A stretch of 64,000 nt of DNA from the NCBI GenBank assembly GCA_040880025.1, contig JBBDJD010000010.1, forward strand, positions 124,001 to 188,000, written 5' to 3'. This stretch comes from RCIO01 sp040880025 (GTDB lineage Bacteria; Pseudomonadota; Alphaproteobacteria; Rhizobiales; Rhizobiaceae). The stretch's first letter is position 1. Each line of letters starts with the position of its first letter. Positions 34,005 through 42,180 of this stretch are shown here, one piece after another. A program made the translations under genes and the position numbers. Under the pieces are notes generated by a model that did no database searches, had not been told where the DNA came from, and saw nothing but the letters and a program-made list of their open reading frames with translations.

Positions 34005-34024
34005 ACCTCAACTATTGTTGAGGT
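34005..34024. promoter_or_regulatory. SoxR box in the divergent soxR / membrane-protein promoter
   Basis: acctcaac-tatt-gttgaggt is a perfect 8-base inverted repeat with a 4-base centre, matching the CCTCAA...TTGAGG core of SoxR sites. It lies 17 bases from the soxR start and 39 bases from the divergent gene. A TTGACC overlaps its left arm. Confidence 0.8.
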
Positions 34025-34062
34025 TGTAGCAGGCATGCTCGTCAACACAATCGGAGAGCATC

Positions 34063-34470
34063 GTGGAACTTGCAGTCAAGCTATTGCTGATCATTCATCT
34101 TCTGTCGCTGGTTGTCGGCGGCGCAACGGCCGTGGCAATGCCGATAATTGCCCGGCGTATGGCGGCGGCCACCCCCGACACGCTGGCCACGCTCGGGCCC
34201 ATTGCCGGCCGGTTGTCGATCAATTCCCGCATCGCGTTCGGCATGTTGTTGCTGACAGGCGTCGCCATGCTGTGGCTGCGCTATGGCGGCGACGCGATTG
34301 CGCTTGGGCCGTGGTTTCTGGCCAAACTTGTTCTTGTCGGCGTCGTCGCTTTGGCCATCGCGCTCATCCTGACGCTCGGCCAGGCACGCGTGAACCCAAG
34401 GGTGTTCGGCATGATAACGGGCCTTTCCATGCTCGGCATCGTGATCTGCTCGGTGATGACGTTCGGTTGA
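34063..34470 (+). CDS. Four-helix membrane protein, probably SoxR-regulated
   Basis: A 135-residue protein from GTG 34063, with GGAG at 34053-34056. Four hydrophobic helices: residues about 5-28, 55-72, 85-105 and 115-133. Two His lie near helix 1 (IIHLL) but no haem-binding pattern is certain; it loosely resembles CopD/DUF2269-type proteins. It is divergent from soxR with the SoxR box between them, so it is the likely target of the oxidative response. Function unknown. Confidence 0.72.
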   Translation: MELAVKLLLIIHLLSLVVGGATAVAMPIIARRMAAATPDTLATLGPIAGRLSINSRIAFGMLLLTGVAMLWLRYGGDAIALGPWFLAKLVLVGVVALAIALILTLGQARVNPRVFGMITGLSMLGIVICSVMTFG

Positions 34471-34474
34471 GGTC

Positions 34475-35344
34475 TCAGCCGAACTCAACCCATAGCGGCT
34501 GGTGGTCGGAACCGACGGCATTCTGGTCGACGTGCGACGCCTTGAGCAGCGGCGCCAGATCGGCCGAGACGAAGACATAGTCGATTCGCTTGTGGAGCGT
34601 CCTGTCCTGCGGATGATCCGGATGGACCCAGCTTGTGTGCGGCCCGCCGTCTCCGGCGAGCCGCGCCGCGGCATCCACCGCGCGTTTCGCCGAAAGCGGC
34701 GCACCGAACTCGTGGTCCGGACGGCCGCAAAGCGTGGAATACTCGTGCGAATCTTCCAGCATGTTGAAGTCGCCCATAGCGACATAGGCGGCCGGGTGCG
34801 GCGGCTCCGGCAAGCCCATCTCGGCCAAGCCCGAAAGCGCGCCGCCTTCCAGCGGGTAGTTCAGCAGCCGCTCGAGCAGGAAACGGTTCTGCTCCGCCCG
34901 CTCATCCGGATCGCGATGGTCGAGATGCACGGAATAGAAGCGGATCGGGCCATGCTCCGTCTCTATCAGCGTCTCCAGCGCCCCGCGCTGCAGATCGAGC
35001 CGGTCGTAGCTGCGCCTGCGCGGCAGAAGAATGTTGCGCGACATCAGCACTGGCGTCTTCGACAGCACCATGTTGCCGAACTGGAAATGGACGTCGACCG
35101 CACGGCTGTCCTTCACGTGCGAGCCGACATTGGCCGCGAAATTCGGGCCGAACACGGAGAAATAGTCCGGCAGCGCTTCGCGCAGCTCGGCCACCATGTC
35201 GCGCCCGTCATTCTTGGGGTTGTTGCGCGTCACCTCCTGCAAGGCGATGACATCGGCTCCCCTGACCGCATCGGCGATGCGGTCGATATCATAGCGGCCG
35301 TCGAGGCCGGTCCCGTACTGGATGTTGTAAGATACGCATTTCAT
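34475..35344 (-). CDS. Endonuclease/exonuclease/phosphatase (EEP) family protein
   Basis: A 289-residue EEP-fold hydrolase. SYNIQYG near residue 5, IALQEV (catalytic Glu, metal), YSVHLDH, MGDFNM and GSDHQPLW near the C-terminus are the conserved metal and catalytic blocks. It has no signal peptide, so a cytoplasmic nuclease or phosphodiesterase is likely; a lipid phosphatase cannot be excluded. It converges on the four-helix gene and is divergent from obg. Confidence 0.86.
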   Translation of the reverse strand: MKCVSYNIQYGTGLDGRYDIDRIADAVRGADVIALQEVTRNNPKNDGRDMVAELREALPDYFSVFGPNFAANVGSHVKDSRAVDVHFQFGNMVLSKTPVLMSRNILLPRRRSYDRLDLQRGALETLIETEHGPIRFYSVHLDHRDPDERAEQNRFLLERLLNYPLEGGALSGLAEMGLPEPPHPAAYVAMGDFNMLEDSHEYSTLCGRPDHEFGAPLSAKRAVDAAARLAGDGGPHTSWVHPDHPQDRTLHKRIDYVFVSADLAPLLKASHVDQNAVGSDHQPLWVEFG

Positions 35345-35479
35345 GGCGGTCCGGCCCCTTGGCTGTGTATGGCCCGCAACCGGCAAAGATTGCGGTCGGC
35401 TGGTGATTCCTATATCGCTCGCGCCGCACGCGGGCGCCAACACAGCTTCCACCAGATAGACGACACGACTGTCAATTCG

Positions 35480-36490
35480 ATGAAATTTCTCGATCAAGCA
35501 AAAGTCTATATCCGCTCGGGCGACGGCGGCGCCGGCTCGGTGTCGTTCCGGCGCGAGAAATTCATCGAGTTCGGCGGTCCCGACGGCGGCGATGGCGGCC
35601 GAGGCGGCGATGTCTGGATCGAGGCCGTCAATGGTCTCAACACGCTGATCGATTACCGCTACCAGCAGCATTTCCGCGCCAAGACCGGCATACATGGCAT
35701 GGGCCGCAACAAGACCGGCGCCGGGGGCGCCGACGTGACGCTGAAAGTGCCTGCCGGCACGCAAATCTTCGCCGAGGACAATGAGACGCTGATCTGCGAC
35801 CTGACCGAGGTCGGCCAGCGTTTCCGCATCGCCAAGGGCGGCAATGGCGGTTTCGGCAACCAGCATTTCAAGTCGTCGACCAACCAGGCGCCGCGCCGCG
35901 CCAATCCCGGGCTGCCGGGCGATGAGATGACGATCTGGCTGCGGCTGAAGCTGATCGCCGATGCCGGGCTTGTCGGTCTGCCCAATGCCGGAAAGTCGAC
36001 CTTTCTGGCGACGGTGACGGCCGCCAAGCCGAAGATCGCCGATTACCCGTTCACCACGCTGCATCCCAATCTTGGTGTGGTGCGCGTCGATGCCCGCGAA
36101 TTTGTGCTGGCCGATATTCCCGGGCTGATCGAAGGCGCGCATGAGGGCGTCGGCATTGGCGACCGGTTCCTCGGCCATGTCGAGCGCACCGCCGTACTTT
36201 TGCACCTCGTCTCCGCGCGCGAGGAAAATCCCGCCGAGGCATACCGCACCGTGCGCGGCGAACTGGGAGCCTACGGCCACGGTCTGACCGACAAACCCGA
36301 GATACTGGCGCTGTCGCAGGCCGATCTTCTGGACGAGGATGCCCGCAAGGAACAATCCGCCGCCCTGAAGAAAGCCGCCGGCAAGGCGCCGCTGCTTCTG
36401 TCGGCCGCCACCGGCGAGGGTGTTCAGGACGTGCTGCGGGCGCTGTTTTCGGCCGTCGAGGAGGCGCGCAACCCCGAGGAAGCGGTATGA
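35480..36490 (+). CDS. obgE: Ribosome-associated GTPase Obg
   Basis: A 336-residue Obg protein. The glycine-rich Obg fold (about 1-158) has DGGAGSVSFRREKF and GGPDGGDGGRGGDV; the G domain has GLPNAGKST (near 166-174), ADIPGLIEGAHEG and a C-terminal SAATGEGV. It acts in 50S assembly and stress signalling. ATG 35480 gives MKFLDQAKVYIRSGDGG, the standard start. It overlaps proB by 4 bases (ATGA). The rhizobial order obg-proB-proA-nadD is conserved. Confidence 0.97.
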   Translation: MKFLDQAKVYIRSGDGGAGSVSFRREKFIEFGGPDGGDGGRGGDVWIEAVNGLNTLIDYRYQQHFRAKTGIHGMGRNKTGAGGADVTLKVPAGTQIFAEDNETLICDLTEVGQRFRIAKGGNGGFGNQHFKSSTNQAPRRANPGLPGDEMTIWLRLKLIADAGLVGLPNAGKSTFLATVTAAKPKIADYPFTTLHPNLGVVRVDAREFVLADIPGLIEGAHEGVGIGDRFLGHVERTAVLLHLVSAREENPAEAYRTVRGELGAYGHGLTDKPEILALSQADLLDEDARKEQSAALKKAAGKAPLLLSAATGEGVQDVLRALFSAVEEARNPEEAV

Positions 36491-37632
36491 GCGCGACACC
36501 CCTTGCCTCTGCCCGCCGCATCGTCGTCAAGATCGGCTCCGCCCTGCTCGTCGACCGCAAGACCGGGCTCAAGCAGGACTGGCTCGCCGCCCTTGTCGAT
36601 GACATTGCGCACCTGATCGAGGGCGGCGCGGAGGTGCTCGTGGTCTCGTCCGGCGCGATTGCGCTCGGCCGTACCATTCTTGGGCTCAAGGGCGCACAGC
36701 TCAAGCTCGAGGAAAGCCAGGCCGCCGCCTCGGTCGGCCAGATCGCGCTGGCAAGCGCCTGGGCGCGCGAGCTCAGCCGCCACAACGCCGTGTCGGGACA
36801 GGTCCTGGTGACGCTGGGCGATACCGAGGAGCGCCGCCGCTATCTCAATGTTCGCGCGACGATCTCCACGCTGCTCAAGCTGAAGGCGGTGCCGGTGATC
36901 AACGAGAACGACACCGTCGCCACTTCCGAAATCCGTTACGGCGACAATGACCGGCTTGCAGCACGCATCGCCACCATGATGGGGGCGGACCTGCTCGTTT
37001 TGCTCTCCGACGTCGACGGGCTCTACACCGCGCCACCCGAAACGGCAGCAGATGCAACCTTCATTCCGCATGTGGAACAAATTACGCCGGAGATCGAGGC
37101 AATGGCGGGCGCGGCGCGATCCGAATTCTCGCGCGGGGGCATGCGCACCAAACTCGACGCCGGCAAGATCGCAACGACGGCCGGCACGGCAATGGTCATC
37201 GCCTCCGGCGCCCGCATGAATCCGCTCGCCGCCATCGAGGCGGGCGAGCGTTTCACCCATTTTGCTCCGGCGCCCAACCCGGTGAAGGGCTACAAGACCT
37301 GGATTGCCGGCAATCTGGAACCGGCTGGCTGGCTGGTGGTGGATGCCGGGGCCGAGGCCGCGCTGCAGTCCGGCAAGTCGCTGCTTCCAGCCGGCGTGCG
37401 GCGCGTGACAGGCGCCTTTTCGCGCGGCGACACAGTGGCGATCACCACGCCCGACGGGCGCGAGATCGCGCGCGGGCTGGTTGCCTATGACGCCCCCGAT
37501 GCCGTAAAGGTCGCCGGGTTGAAGACTTCGGCCATTGCCGAGGTTCTGGGTTACGAGGCGCGGGGCGCCATGGTGCACAGGGACGACCTGGTCATGTCCC
37601 GCACCGCAGGCAGGCAGAAAGCGGGAGAGTAG
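36487..37632 (+). CDS. proB: Glutamate 5-kinase
   Basis: ProB, 381 residues, makes gamma-glutamyl phosphate from glutamate and ATP, the first proline step. The kinase domain has VVKIGSALLVD, VSSGAIALG and NENDTVAT; a C-terminal PUA domain starts near residue 285. The start overlaps the obg stop. Proline feedback inhibition is expected from the intact kinase domain. proA follows after 3 bases. Confidence 0.97.
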   Translation: MSATPLASARRIVVKIGSALLVDRKTGLKQDWLAALVDDIAHLIEGGAEVLVVSSGAIALGRTILGLKGAQLKLEESQAAASVGQIALASAWARELSRHNAVSGQVLVTLGDTEERRRYLNVRATISTLLKLKAVPVINENDTVATSEIRYGDNDRLAARIATMMGADLLVLLSDVDGLYTAPPETAADATFIPHVEQITPEIEAMAGAARSEFSRGGMRTKLDAGKIATTAGTAMVIASGARMNPLAAIEAGERFTHFAPAPNPVKGYKTWIAGNLEPAGWLVVDAGAEAALQSGKSLLPAGVRRVTGAFSRGDTVAITTPDGREIARGLVAYDAPDAVKVAGLKTSAIAEVLGYEARGAMVHRDDLVMSRTAGRQKAGE

Positions 37633-37635
37633 ACG

Positions 37636-38922
37636 ATGTTGCAGACCCGCAACGACACGCAGGGCGACATTGCGGCTCTGATGTCCGACCTCGGGCGCCG
37701 CGCGCGCGCCGCCGCGCGCCCGCTGGCCATGGCAAATGCCGAGCGCAAGCACGCCGCCCTTGTCTCCATGGCCGACGCTCTCTGGCGCGACCGGCAGGTG
37801 ATCTTCGACGCCAACGCGATCGACGTCGCCAATGGCCAGGAAGCGGGCTTGACCGCCGCTTTCATCGACCGGCTGACGCTGAACGAAGACCGCATCCGGG
37901 CGATGGCCGACGGCATTCGCGCCATTGCCGCGATGAAGGATCCGGTCGGCGAGGTCATTGCCGAATGGGACCGCCCGAACGGACTGCACATCGAGCGCGT
38001 GCGCACCCCGCTGAGTGTCATCGGCGTGATCTATGAAAGCCGGCCCAATGTGACGGCCGATGCCGGCGCGCTCTGTCTGATGGCCGGCAACGCGGTCATC
38101 TTGCGCGGCGGTTCCGATTCCGCCCACTCCTGCGCCGCCATCCACGCCTGTCTGGTCGAAGGCCTGAAGGCGGCGAAGCTGCCCGCCGACGCCATTCAGA
38201 TGGTGCCGACCAGCGACCGCGCCGCGGTCGGCGAAATGCTGAAGGGCCTCGACGGCAACCTCGACGTCATCGTGCCGCGCGGCGGACGCGGCCTGGTCGA
38301 GCGCGTGCAGAAGGAGGCCCGCGTGCCGGTCTTCGCGCATCTGGAAGGCCTGTGCCACGTCTATGTCGACCGCTCGGCCGATCTGGACATGGCCGTCGCC
38401 ATCACCGTGAACGCCAAGATGCGCCGCACCGGCATCTGCGGCGCGGCTGAAACGCTGCTCATCGACCGCGCCGTGGCCGATACGCATCTGGTGCCAGTCC
38501 TTGAGGCGCTGGACAAGGCCGGCTGCGAAATTCGCGCCACCGAGGAAATCCGCGCCAGCTTCGCAAAGGCAAAGCCCGTCGCGGAAGCCGACTGGACGAC
38601 CGAATATCTGGACACGATCATTTCGGCGAAGCTGGTCGACGGCATCGGCGAGGCGATCGAGCACATAGAGTCCCATTCCTCGCACCACACCGAGGCGATC
38701 ATCGCCGAGGACCCGGTCGCGGTTGAGCGCTTCTTCAGCGAGGTCGATTCCGCCATTCTGCTTCACAACGCGTCGACGCAATTCGCCGATGGCGGCGAAT
38801 TCGGCATGGGCGCCGAGATCGGCATTGCGACCGGACGCATGCACGCGCGCGGTCCGGTCGGCCTGGAACAGCTCACTTCTTTCAAGTACCGCGTTCGCGG
38901 CACCGGTCAGACTCGCCCGTGA
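37636..38922 (+). CDS. proA: Gamma-glutamyl phosphate reductase
   Basis: ProA, 428 residues, reduces gamma-glutamyl phosphate with NADPH to glutamate semialdehyde. The aldehyde-dehydrogenase fold has IYESRPNVTADAGALC, PRGGRGL and the catalytic Cys in RRTGICGAAETLL. It is in an operon with obg and proB. GAGTAGACG precedes the start. Confidence 0.97.
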   Translation: MLQTRNDTQGDIAALMSDLGRRARAAARPLAMANAERKHAALVSMADALWRDRQVIFDANAIDVANGQEAGLTAAFIDRLTLNEDRIRAMADGIRAIAAMKDPVGEVIAEWDRPNGLHIERVRTPLSVIGVIYESRPNVTADAGALCLMAGNAVILRGGSDSAHSCAAIHACLVEGLKAAKLPADAIQMVPTSDRAAVGEMLKGLDGNLDVIVPRGGRGLVERVQKEARVPVFAHLEGLCHVYVDRSADLDMAVAITVNAKMRRTGICGAAETLLIDRAVADTHLVPVLEALDKAGCEIRATEEIRASFAKAKPVAEADWTTEYLDTIISAKLVDGIGEAIEHIESHSSHHTEAIIAEDPVAVERFFSEVDSAILLHNASTQFADGGEFGMGAEIGIATGRMHARGPVGLEQLTSFKYRVRGTGQTRP

Positions 38923-38949
38923 GGCGCGGCTGACCCGGCCCGACAACGG

Positions 38950-39594
38950 ATGAACGCGATGCCTTCGGCCGCAGACGGGAAATTGGGCGCGCGCTACCTG
39001 CGCATTCCCCATGTCGAAAAAGGTATGGCGGTCGGCCTGTTCGGCGGATCGTTCAACCCCCCGCATGCCGGTCATGCGCTGGCGTCCGAAATCGCAATCC
39101 GGCGGCTCGGCCTGCAGCAGCTCTGGTGGATGGTGACGCCGGGAAACCCGCTCAAGAACGCCAGCGAACTGGCGCCGCTGGCCAAGCGAATTCGTGCTTC
39201 CGAAGCGCTTGCCGAGGATCCCCGCATCAAGGTGACGGCCTTCGAGGCCAGCTATCAGGTGCGCTATACCGCAGACACGATCGACCTCGTGACGGCACGT
39301 TGTCCGGGCGTCAATTTCGTCTGGGTGATGGGCGCCGACGGATTGCGCGATTTTCACCACTGGGAACGCTGGCGCGAGATTGCGCGCGCCGTGCCGATTG
39401 CCGTCATCGACCGGCCAGGCTCCACGCTTGCTTTTCTCTCGTCGGCGATGGCCAAGACATTCGATCACGCGCGCGTCGACGAGTCCGACGCGCCGCTCCT
39501 GGCGCGCATGAAGCCGCCGGCATGGACCTTCATTCACGGCCCGCGCTCCTCACTCTCCTCAAGCGCCATCAGACAGGCGGCGGCAGAGCTCTGA
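38950..39594 (+). CDS. nadD: Nicotinate-nucleotide adenylyltransferase
   Basis: NadD, 214 residues, adenylates nicotinate mononucleotide in NAD synthesis. The nucleotidyltransferase signature GGSFNPPHAGH lies at residues 32-42 and SSLSSSAIR near the C-terminus (the ISSTxxR equivalent). The first 28 residues are an extra, rhizobial-type N-terminus. It completes the obg-proBA-nadD block. An alternative ATG lies at 38959. Confidence 0.95.
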   Translation: MNAMPSAADGKLGARYLRIPHVEKGMAVGLFGGSFNPPHAGHALASEIAIRRLGLQQLWWMVTPGNPLKNASELAPLAKRIRASEALAEDPRIKVTAFEASYQVRYTADTIDLVTARCPGVNFVWVMGADGLRDFHHWERWREIARAVPIAVIDRPGSTLAFLSSAMAKTFDHARVDESDAPLLARMKPPAWTFIHGPRSSLSSSAIRQAAAEL

Positions 39595-39678
39595 TCGCTG
39601 GCGGGTTAGCGTCAAATCGTCAGCAAGGCGTCGCATTTATCGGGGCCGAATCAGCAGCTTGAGAGCAGATTTGCGGCC

Positions 39679-41001
39679 ATGACGGTCACCGCCTCGCCAG
39701 CACCCACCGAAACGACCCTGCCGCGCGAGGTGGGGACGCTGGCTGCCGTCGGCTCAATCATCATCTCGACCTTTCTGACGGCGATCGGCAACGGCCTGAT
39801 GTTCGCCTATATCCCGCTAAGCCTCGCCAATGCCGGCTATGCTCCGAGCTGGGCAGGCTTGATCCTGACCGCCCTGTCTTCGGGCGGACTTGTCGCATGC
39901 CTGGTTACTGGCTCGCTGACCCGCCGTGTCGGCCACGCGCGCGCCTTCATGATCTTTTCGGCGATCATCATCCTTTCGAATGCCGCGATCGGCGCCGGTG
40001 TCCATCCGGTTTCCTGGATGGGTGCGCGCACGCTCTACGGATTCGCCATCTCCGGCATGTTCATCGTCGCCCAGAGCTGGCTCAACGACGCCGTCAACAA
40101 TGTCATTCGCGGCCGCGTCATGGCCGTTTTCTACGTCGCTTACATCGCCGGGTTGGGGACGGGTTCGTTCCTGACCGGCCAGATCGATCTGATGGGAGCC
40201 ACGGCCCCGTTGCTGGGCATTGCATTCGCCGCCCTCGCCGTCTTGCCCGTGGGCATGACGCGCCTGCCGGTACCGCCGCCGCCCGAATCCGCCTCCGTTG
40301 CGGTCCTGCGCGCATGGCGCATCTCTCCGGTGGGCCTGGTCGGCATGCTTGCGGTTGGTGGCCTGTCCATGATGGTAGCGGGCTTCACCCCCATTCATGT
40401 CGCGGCAATCGGCTACACCCAGCTCGAGGTCGCGCTGCTCTTGTCGGCCATGCCGCTCGGTTCGGTGCTGTTGCAGATCCCGCTCGGTTGGATCTCCGAT
40501 CGTATCGATCGGCGTATCGTCATGGTTGCGGCCTCCTTCTCCGTTGCCGGCGCAGGCGTGGCGGCGGGCATCTTCGACGGATACGCGCTGGCCGTCATCG
40601 TGCCGATCTACCTGCTCTGGGGCGGAATGACCGAATCGATCTATTCGCTGGCCAACGCCCATGCCAATGACCGCGCCTCGAAGGACGAGATGGTGGCGTT
40701 GGCCAGCACCATGCTTTTTGCGTGGTCGCTGTCGGGTGTTGTCGTGCCAGCCGCGGCGACCGCGCTCACGGCTGTCTATGGCACCGGGGCCTTCATTTAC
40801 GTCGCCGTTACAATCGCCATTGCCTTCAGCATGTTCGTGCTGTGGCGCATTGGCAGCAGGGAGCAGGTTCCGAGCGAGGAAACCGGAAGTTTCGCCCCTC
40901 TCGCTGCCCAGAATCCGCTTCCCGTCGATCTCGGCACACCGGACGAGGAAACCGCGCCGGAAGAACCCGAAGGCCTCCCGCGGGCCTCCGAAGCGCAGTA
41001 A
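39679..41001 (+). CDS. MFS transporter inserted between nadD and rsfS
   Basis: A 440-residue major facilitator with 12 expected helices. Signatures are AYIPLSLANAGYAPSWAGLI in the first helices, GSLTRRVGHARA between helices 2 and 3, and GWISDRIDRR in the middle loop. The last 50 residues are an acidic, Pro/Glu-rich cytoplasmic tail. It has 84 bases upstream of it and lacks a clear regulator. Most Rhizobiales have nadD next to rsfS, so this is an added gene. It resembles YcaD-type transporters; substrate unknown. Confidence 0.85.
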   Translation: MTVTASPAPTETTLPREVGTLAAVGSIIISTFLTAIGNGLMFAYIPLSLANAGYAPSWAGLILTALSSGGLVACLVTGSLTRRVGHARAFMIFSAIIILSNAAIGAGVHPVSWMGARTLYGFAISGMFIVAQSWLNDAVNNVIRGRVMAVFYVAYIAGLGTGSFLTGQIDLMGATAPLLGIAFAALAVLPVGMTRLPVPPPPESASVAVLRAWRISPVGLVGMLAVGGLSMMVAGFTPIHVAAIGYTQLEVALLLSAMPLGSVLLQIPLGWISDRIDRRIVMVAASFSVAGAGVAAGIFDGYALAVIVPIYLLWGGMTESIYSLANAHANDRASKDEMVALASTMLFAWSLSGVVVPAAATALTAVYGTGAFIYVAVTIAIAFSMFVLWRIGSREQVPSEETGSFAPLAAQNPLPVDLGTPDEETAPEEPEGLPRASEAQ

Positions 41002-41026
41002 ATCCGCAATTCGCGGCGGCAATGTC

Positions 41027-41056
41027 TTGAAACTGTATCGGGACTCTGCCTATCTT
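41027..41056 (+). promoter_or_regulatory. Probable promoter of rsfS-rlmH
   Basis: TTGAAA (41027-41032) and TATCTT (41051-41056) are 18 bases apart, in the gap between the MFS gene and rsfS. Confidence 0.45.
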
Positions 41057-41165
41057 CTGTGTGTCGCGCGATTGTTCCGGGCGATTTAGTTGTTCTTGAA
41101 CGAAAGGGAAGACGCTGAGAGCAGCAACACGGAAGAAGGCCGAAACCGCGCCTTCGCCGGTCGGG

Positions 41166-41522
41166 ATGAGCGGATACGACGCCCATCCGGTCCTTCAAAC
41201 GGCTCTTGCAAGTCTGGACAACTCCAAGGCCGAAGACATCGTCCCCATCGACATTCAGGGCAAGTCGAGCCTCGCCGACCACATGGTGATCGCTTCCGGG
41301 CGCTCGCACCGTCATGTGGCCGCGGTTGCCGAGCACTTGATCAGGGCGCTCAAGGACACAGGTCAGGGCGGTGCCCGTGTCGAGGGTCTTTCGAGCGCCG
41401 ACTGGGTGCTGATCGACGCGGGCGATGTGATCGTTCACATATTCCGGCCCGAGATCCGGGAGTTCTACAATCTGGAGAAGATGTGGCAGGCTCCCGACCT
41501 CGAAGAGGAGACGGTGCACTGA
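41166..41522 (+). CDS. rsfS: Ribosomal silencing factor
   Basis: RsfS, 118 residues from ATG 41166. It binds L14 on the 50S subunit and blocks subunit joining in starvation. ASLDNSKAEDIVPIDIQGKSSLADHMVIASG and WVLIDAGDVIVHIF are the family core. AAAGGGA (41104-41110) sits before an in-frame CTG at 41115, which would add 17 residues, LRAATRKKAET...; no Shine-Dalgarno lies before the ATG. So the true start may be the CTG. Confidence 0.92.
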   Translation: MSGYDAHPVLQTALASLDNSKAEDIVPIDIQGKSSLADHMVIASGRSHRHVAAVAEHLIRALKDTGQGGARVEGLSSADWVLIDAGDVIVHIFRPEIREFYNLEKMWQAPDLEEETVH

Positions 41523-41556
41523 TCCGCTAAGCAGCGGGACGGCCCGTCGGACCGGA

Positions 41557-42039
41557 ATGCGTCTTGAGATTCATGCCGTGGGTCGGCTGAAGGCCGGCCC
41601 CGAAAGGGAGCTTGCCGAGCGCTATCTCGACAGGCTGGCGCGAACCGGCCCGCAAATTGGCCTCGAATTTGGCGGCGTGACAGAACACGCCGAAAGCCGG
41701 GCGAAGAATCCCGCGCTGCGTCTCAGGGAAGAAGCCCACAAGCTGTCCAGCCTGCTCGATCACGGCGCCGCCGTCATCGTTCTCGACGAGAGTGGCCGCA
41801 ACATGGGCAGTGAACCATTCGCGAAAAATCTTGGCCGCATGCGCGACGACGGCCGCGCGGCAGCCGCCTTCGTCATCGGCGGTCCGGACGGTCTCGACGC
41901 AACGCTGCGCGGCAGGGCCGATCTTGTCGTATCCTTCGGCGCCATGACATGGCCGCACCAGATCGTCAGACTGCTCCTTGCCGAACAGCTGTACAGGGCT
42001 GTCACGATCCTTTCGGGTCACCCCTATCATCGCGCGTGA
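41557..42039 (+). CDS. rlmH: 23S rRNA pseudouridine-1915 N3-methyltransferase
   Basis: RlmH, 160 residues, a SPOUT methyltransferase that methylates pseudouridine 1915 in helix 69 of 23S rRNA. VFVIGGPDGLD-type block (FVIGGPDGLDATL) and the C-terminal SFGAMTWPHQIVRLLLAEQLYRA that forms the trefoil knot are intact. It lies 34 bases after rsfS and both act on the 50S subunit. Confidence 0.96.
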   Translation: MRLEIHAVGRLKAGPERELAERYLDRLARTGPQIGLEFGGVTEHAESRAKNPALRLREEAHKLSSLLDHGAAVIVLDESGRNMGSEPFAKNLGRMRDDGRAAAAFVIGGPDGLDATLRGRADLVVSFGAMTWPHQIVRLLLAEQLYRAVTILSGHPYHRA

Positions 42040-42180
42040 AAGCAGATATGGGCATTCGGATCACGCGAAATTGACAAGCCGGTTTACAAGCGCCGCGCCG
42101 TCATGGTGACTGGCGACAAGGTTGATCATTCCTTAACGGGGCGGACGATAGGGTATGCGAAAGGGCTTCTGGTTTCGAAA

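Noticed and set aside
36424..39537. A 1037-codon open frame on the minus strand across proB, proA and nadD
   Set aside because: It is antisense to three certain genes. GC-rich third positions leave long open frames on the other strand; no family motif is seen in its translation.
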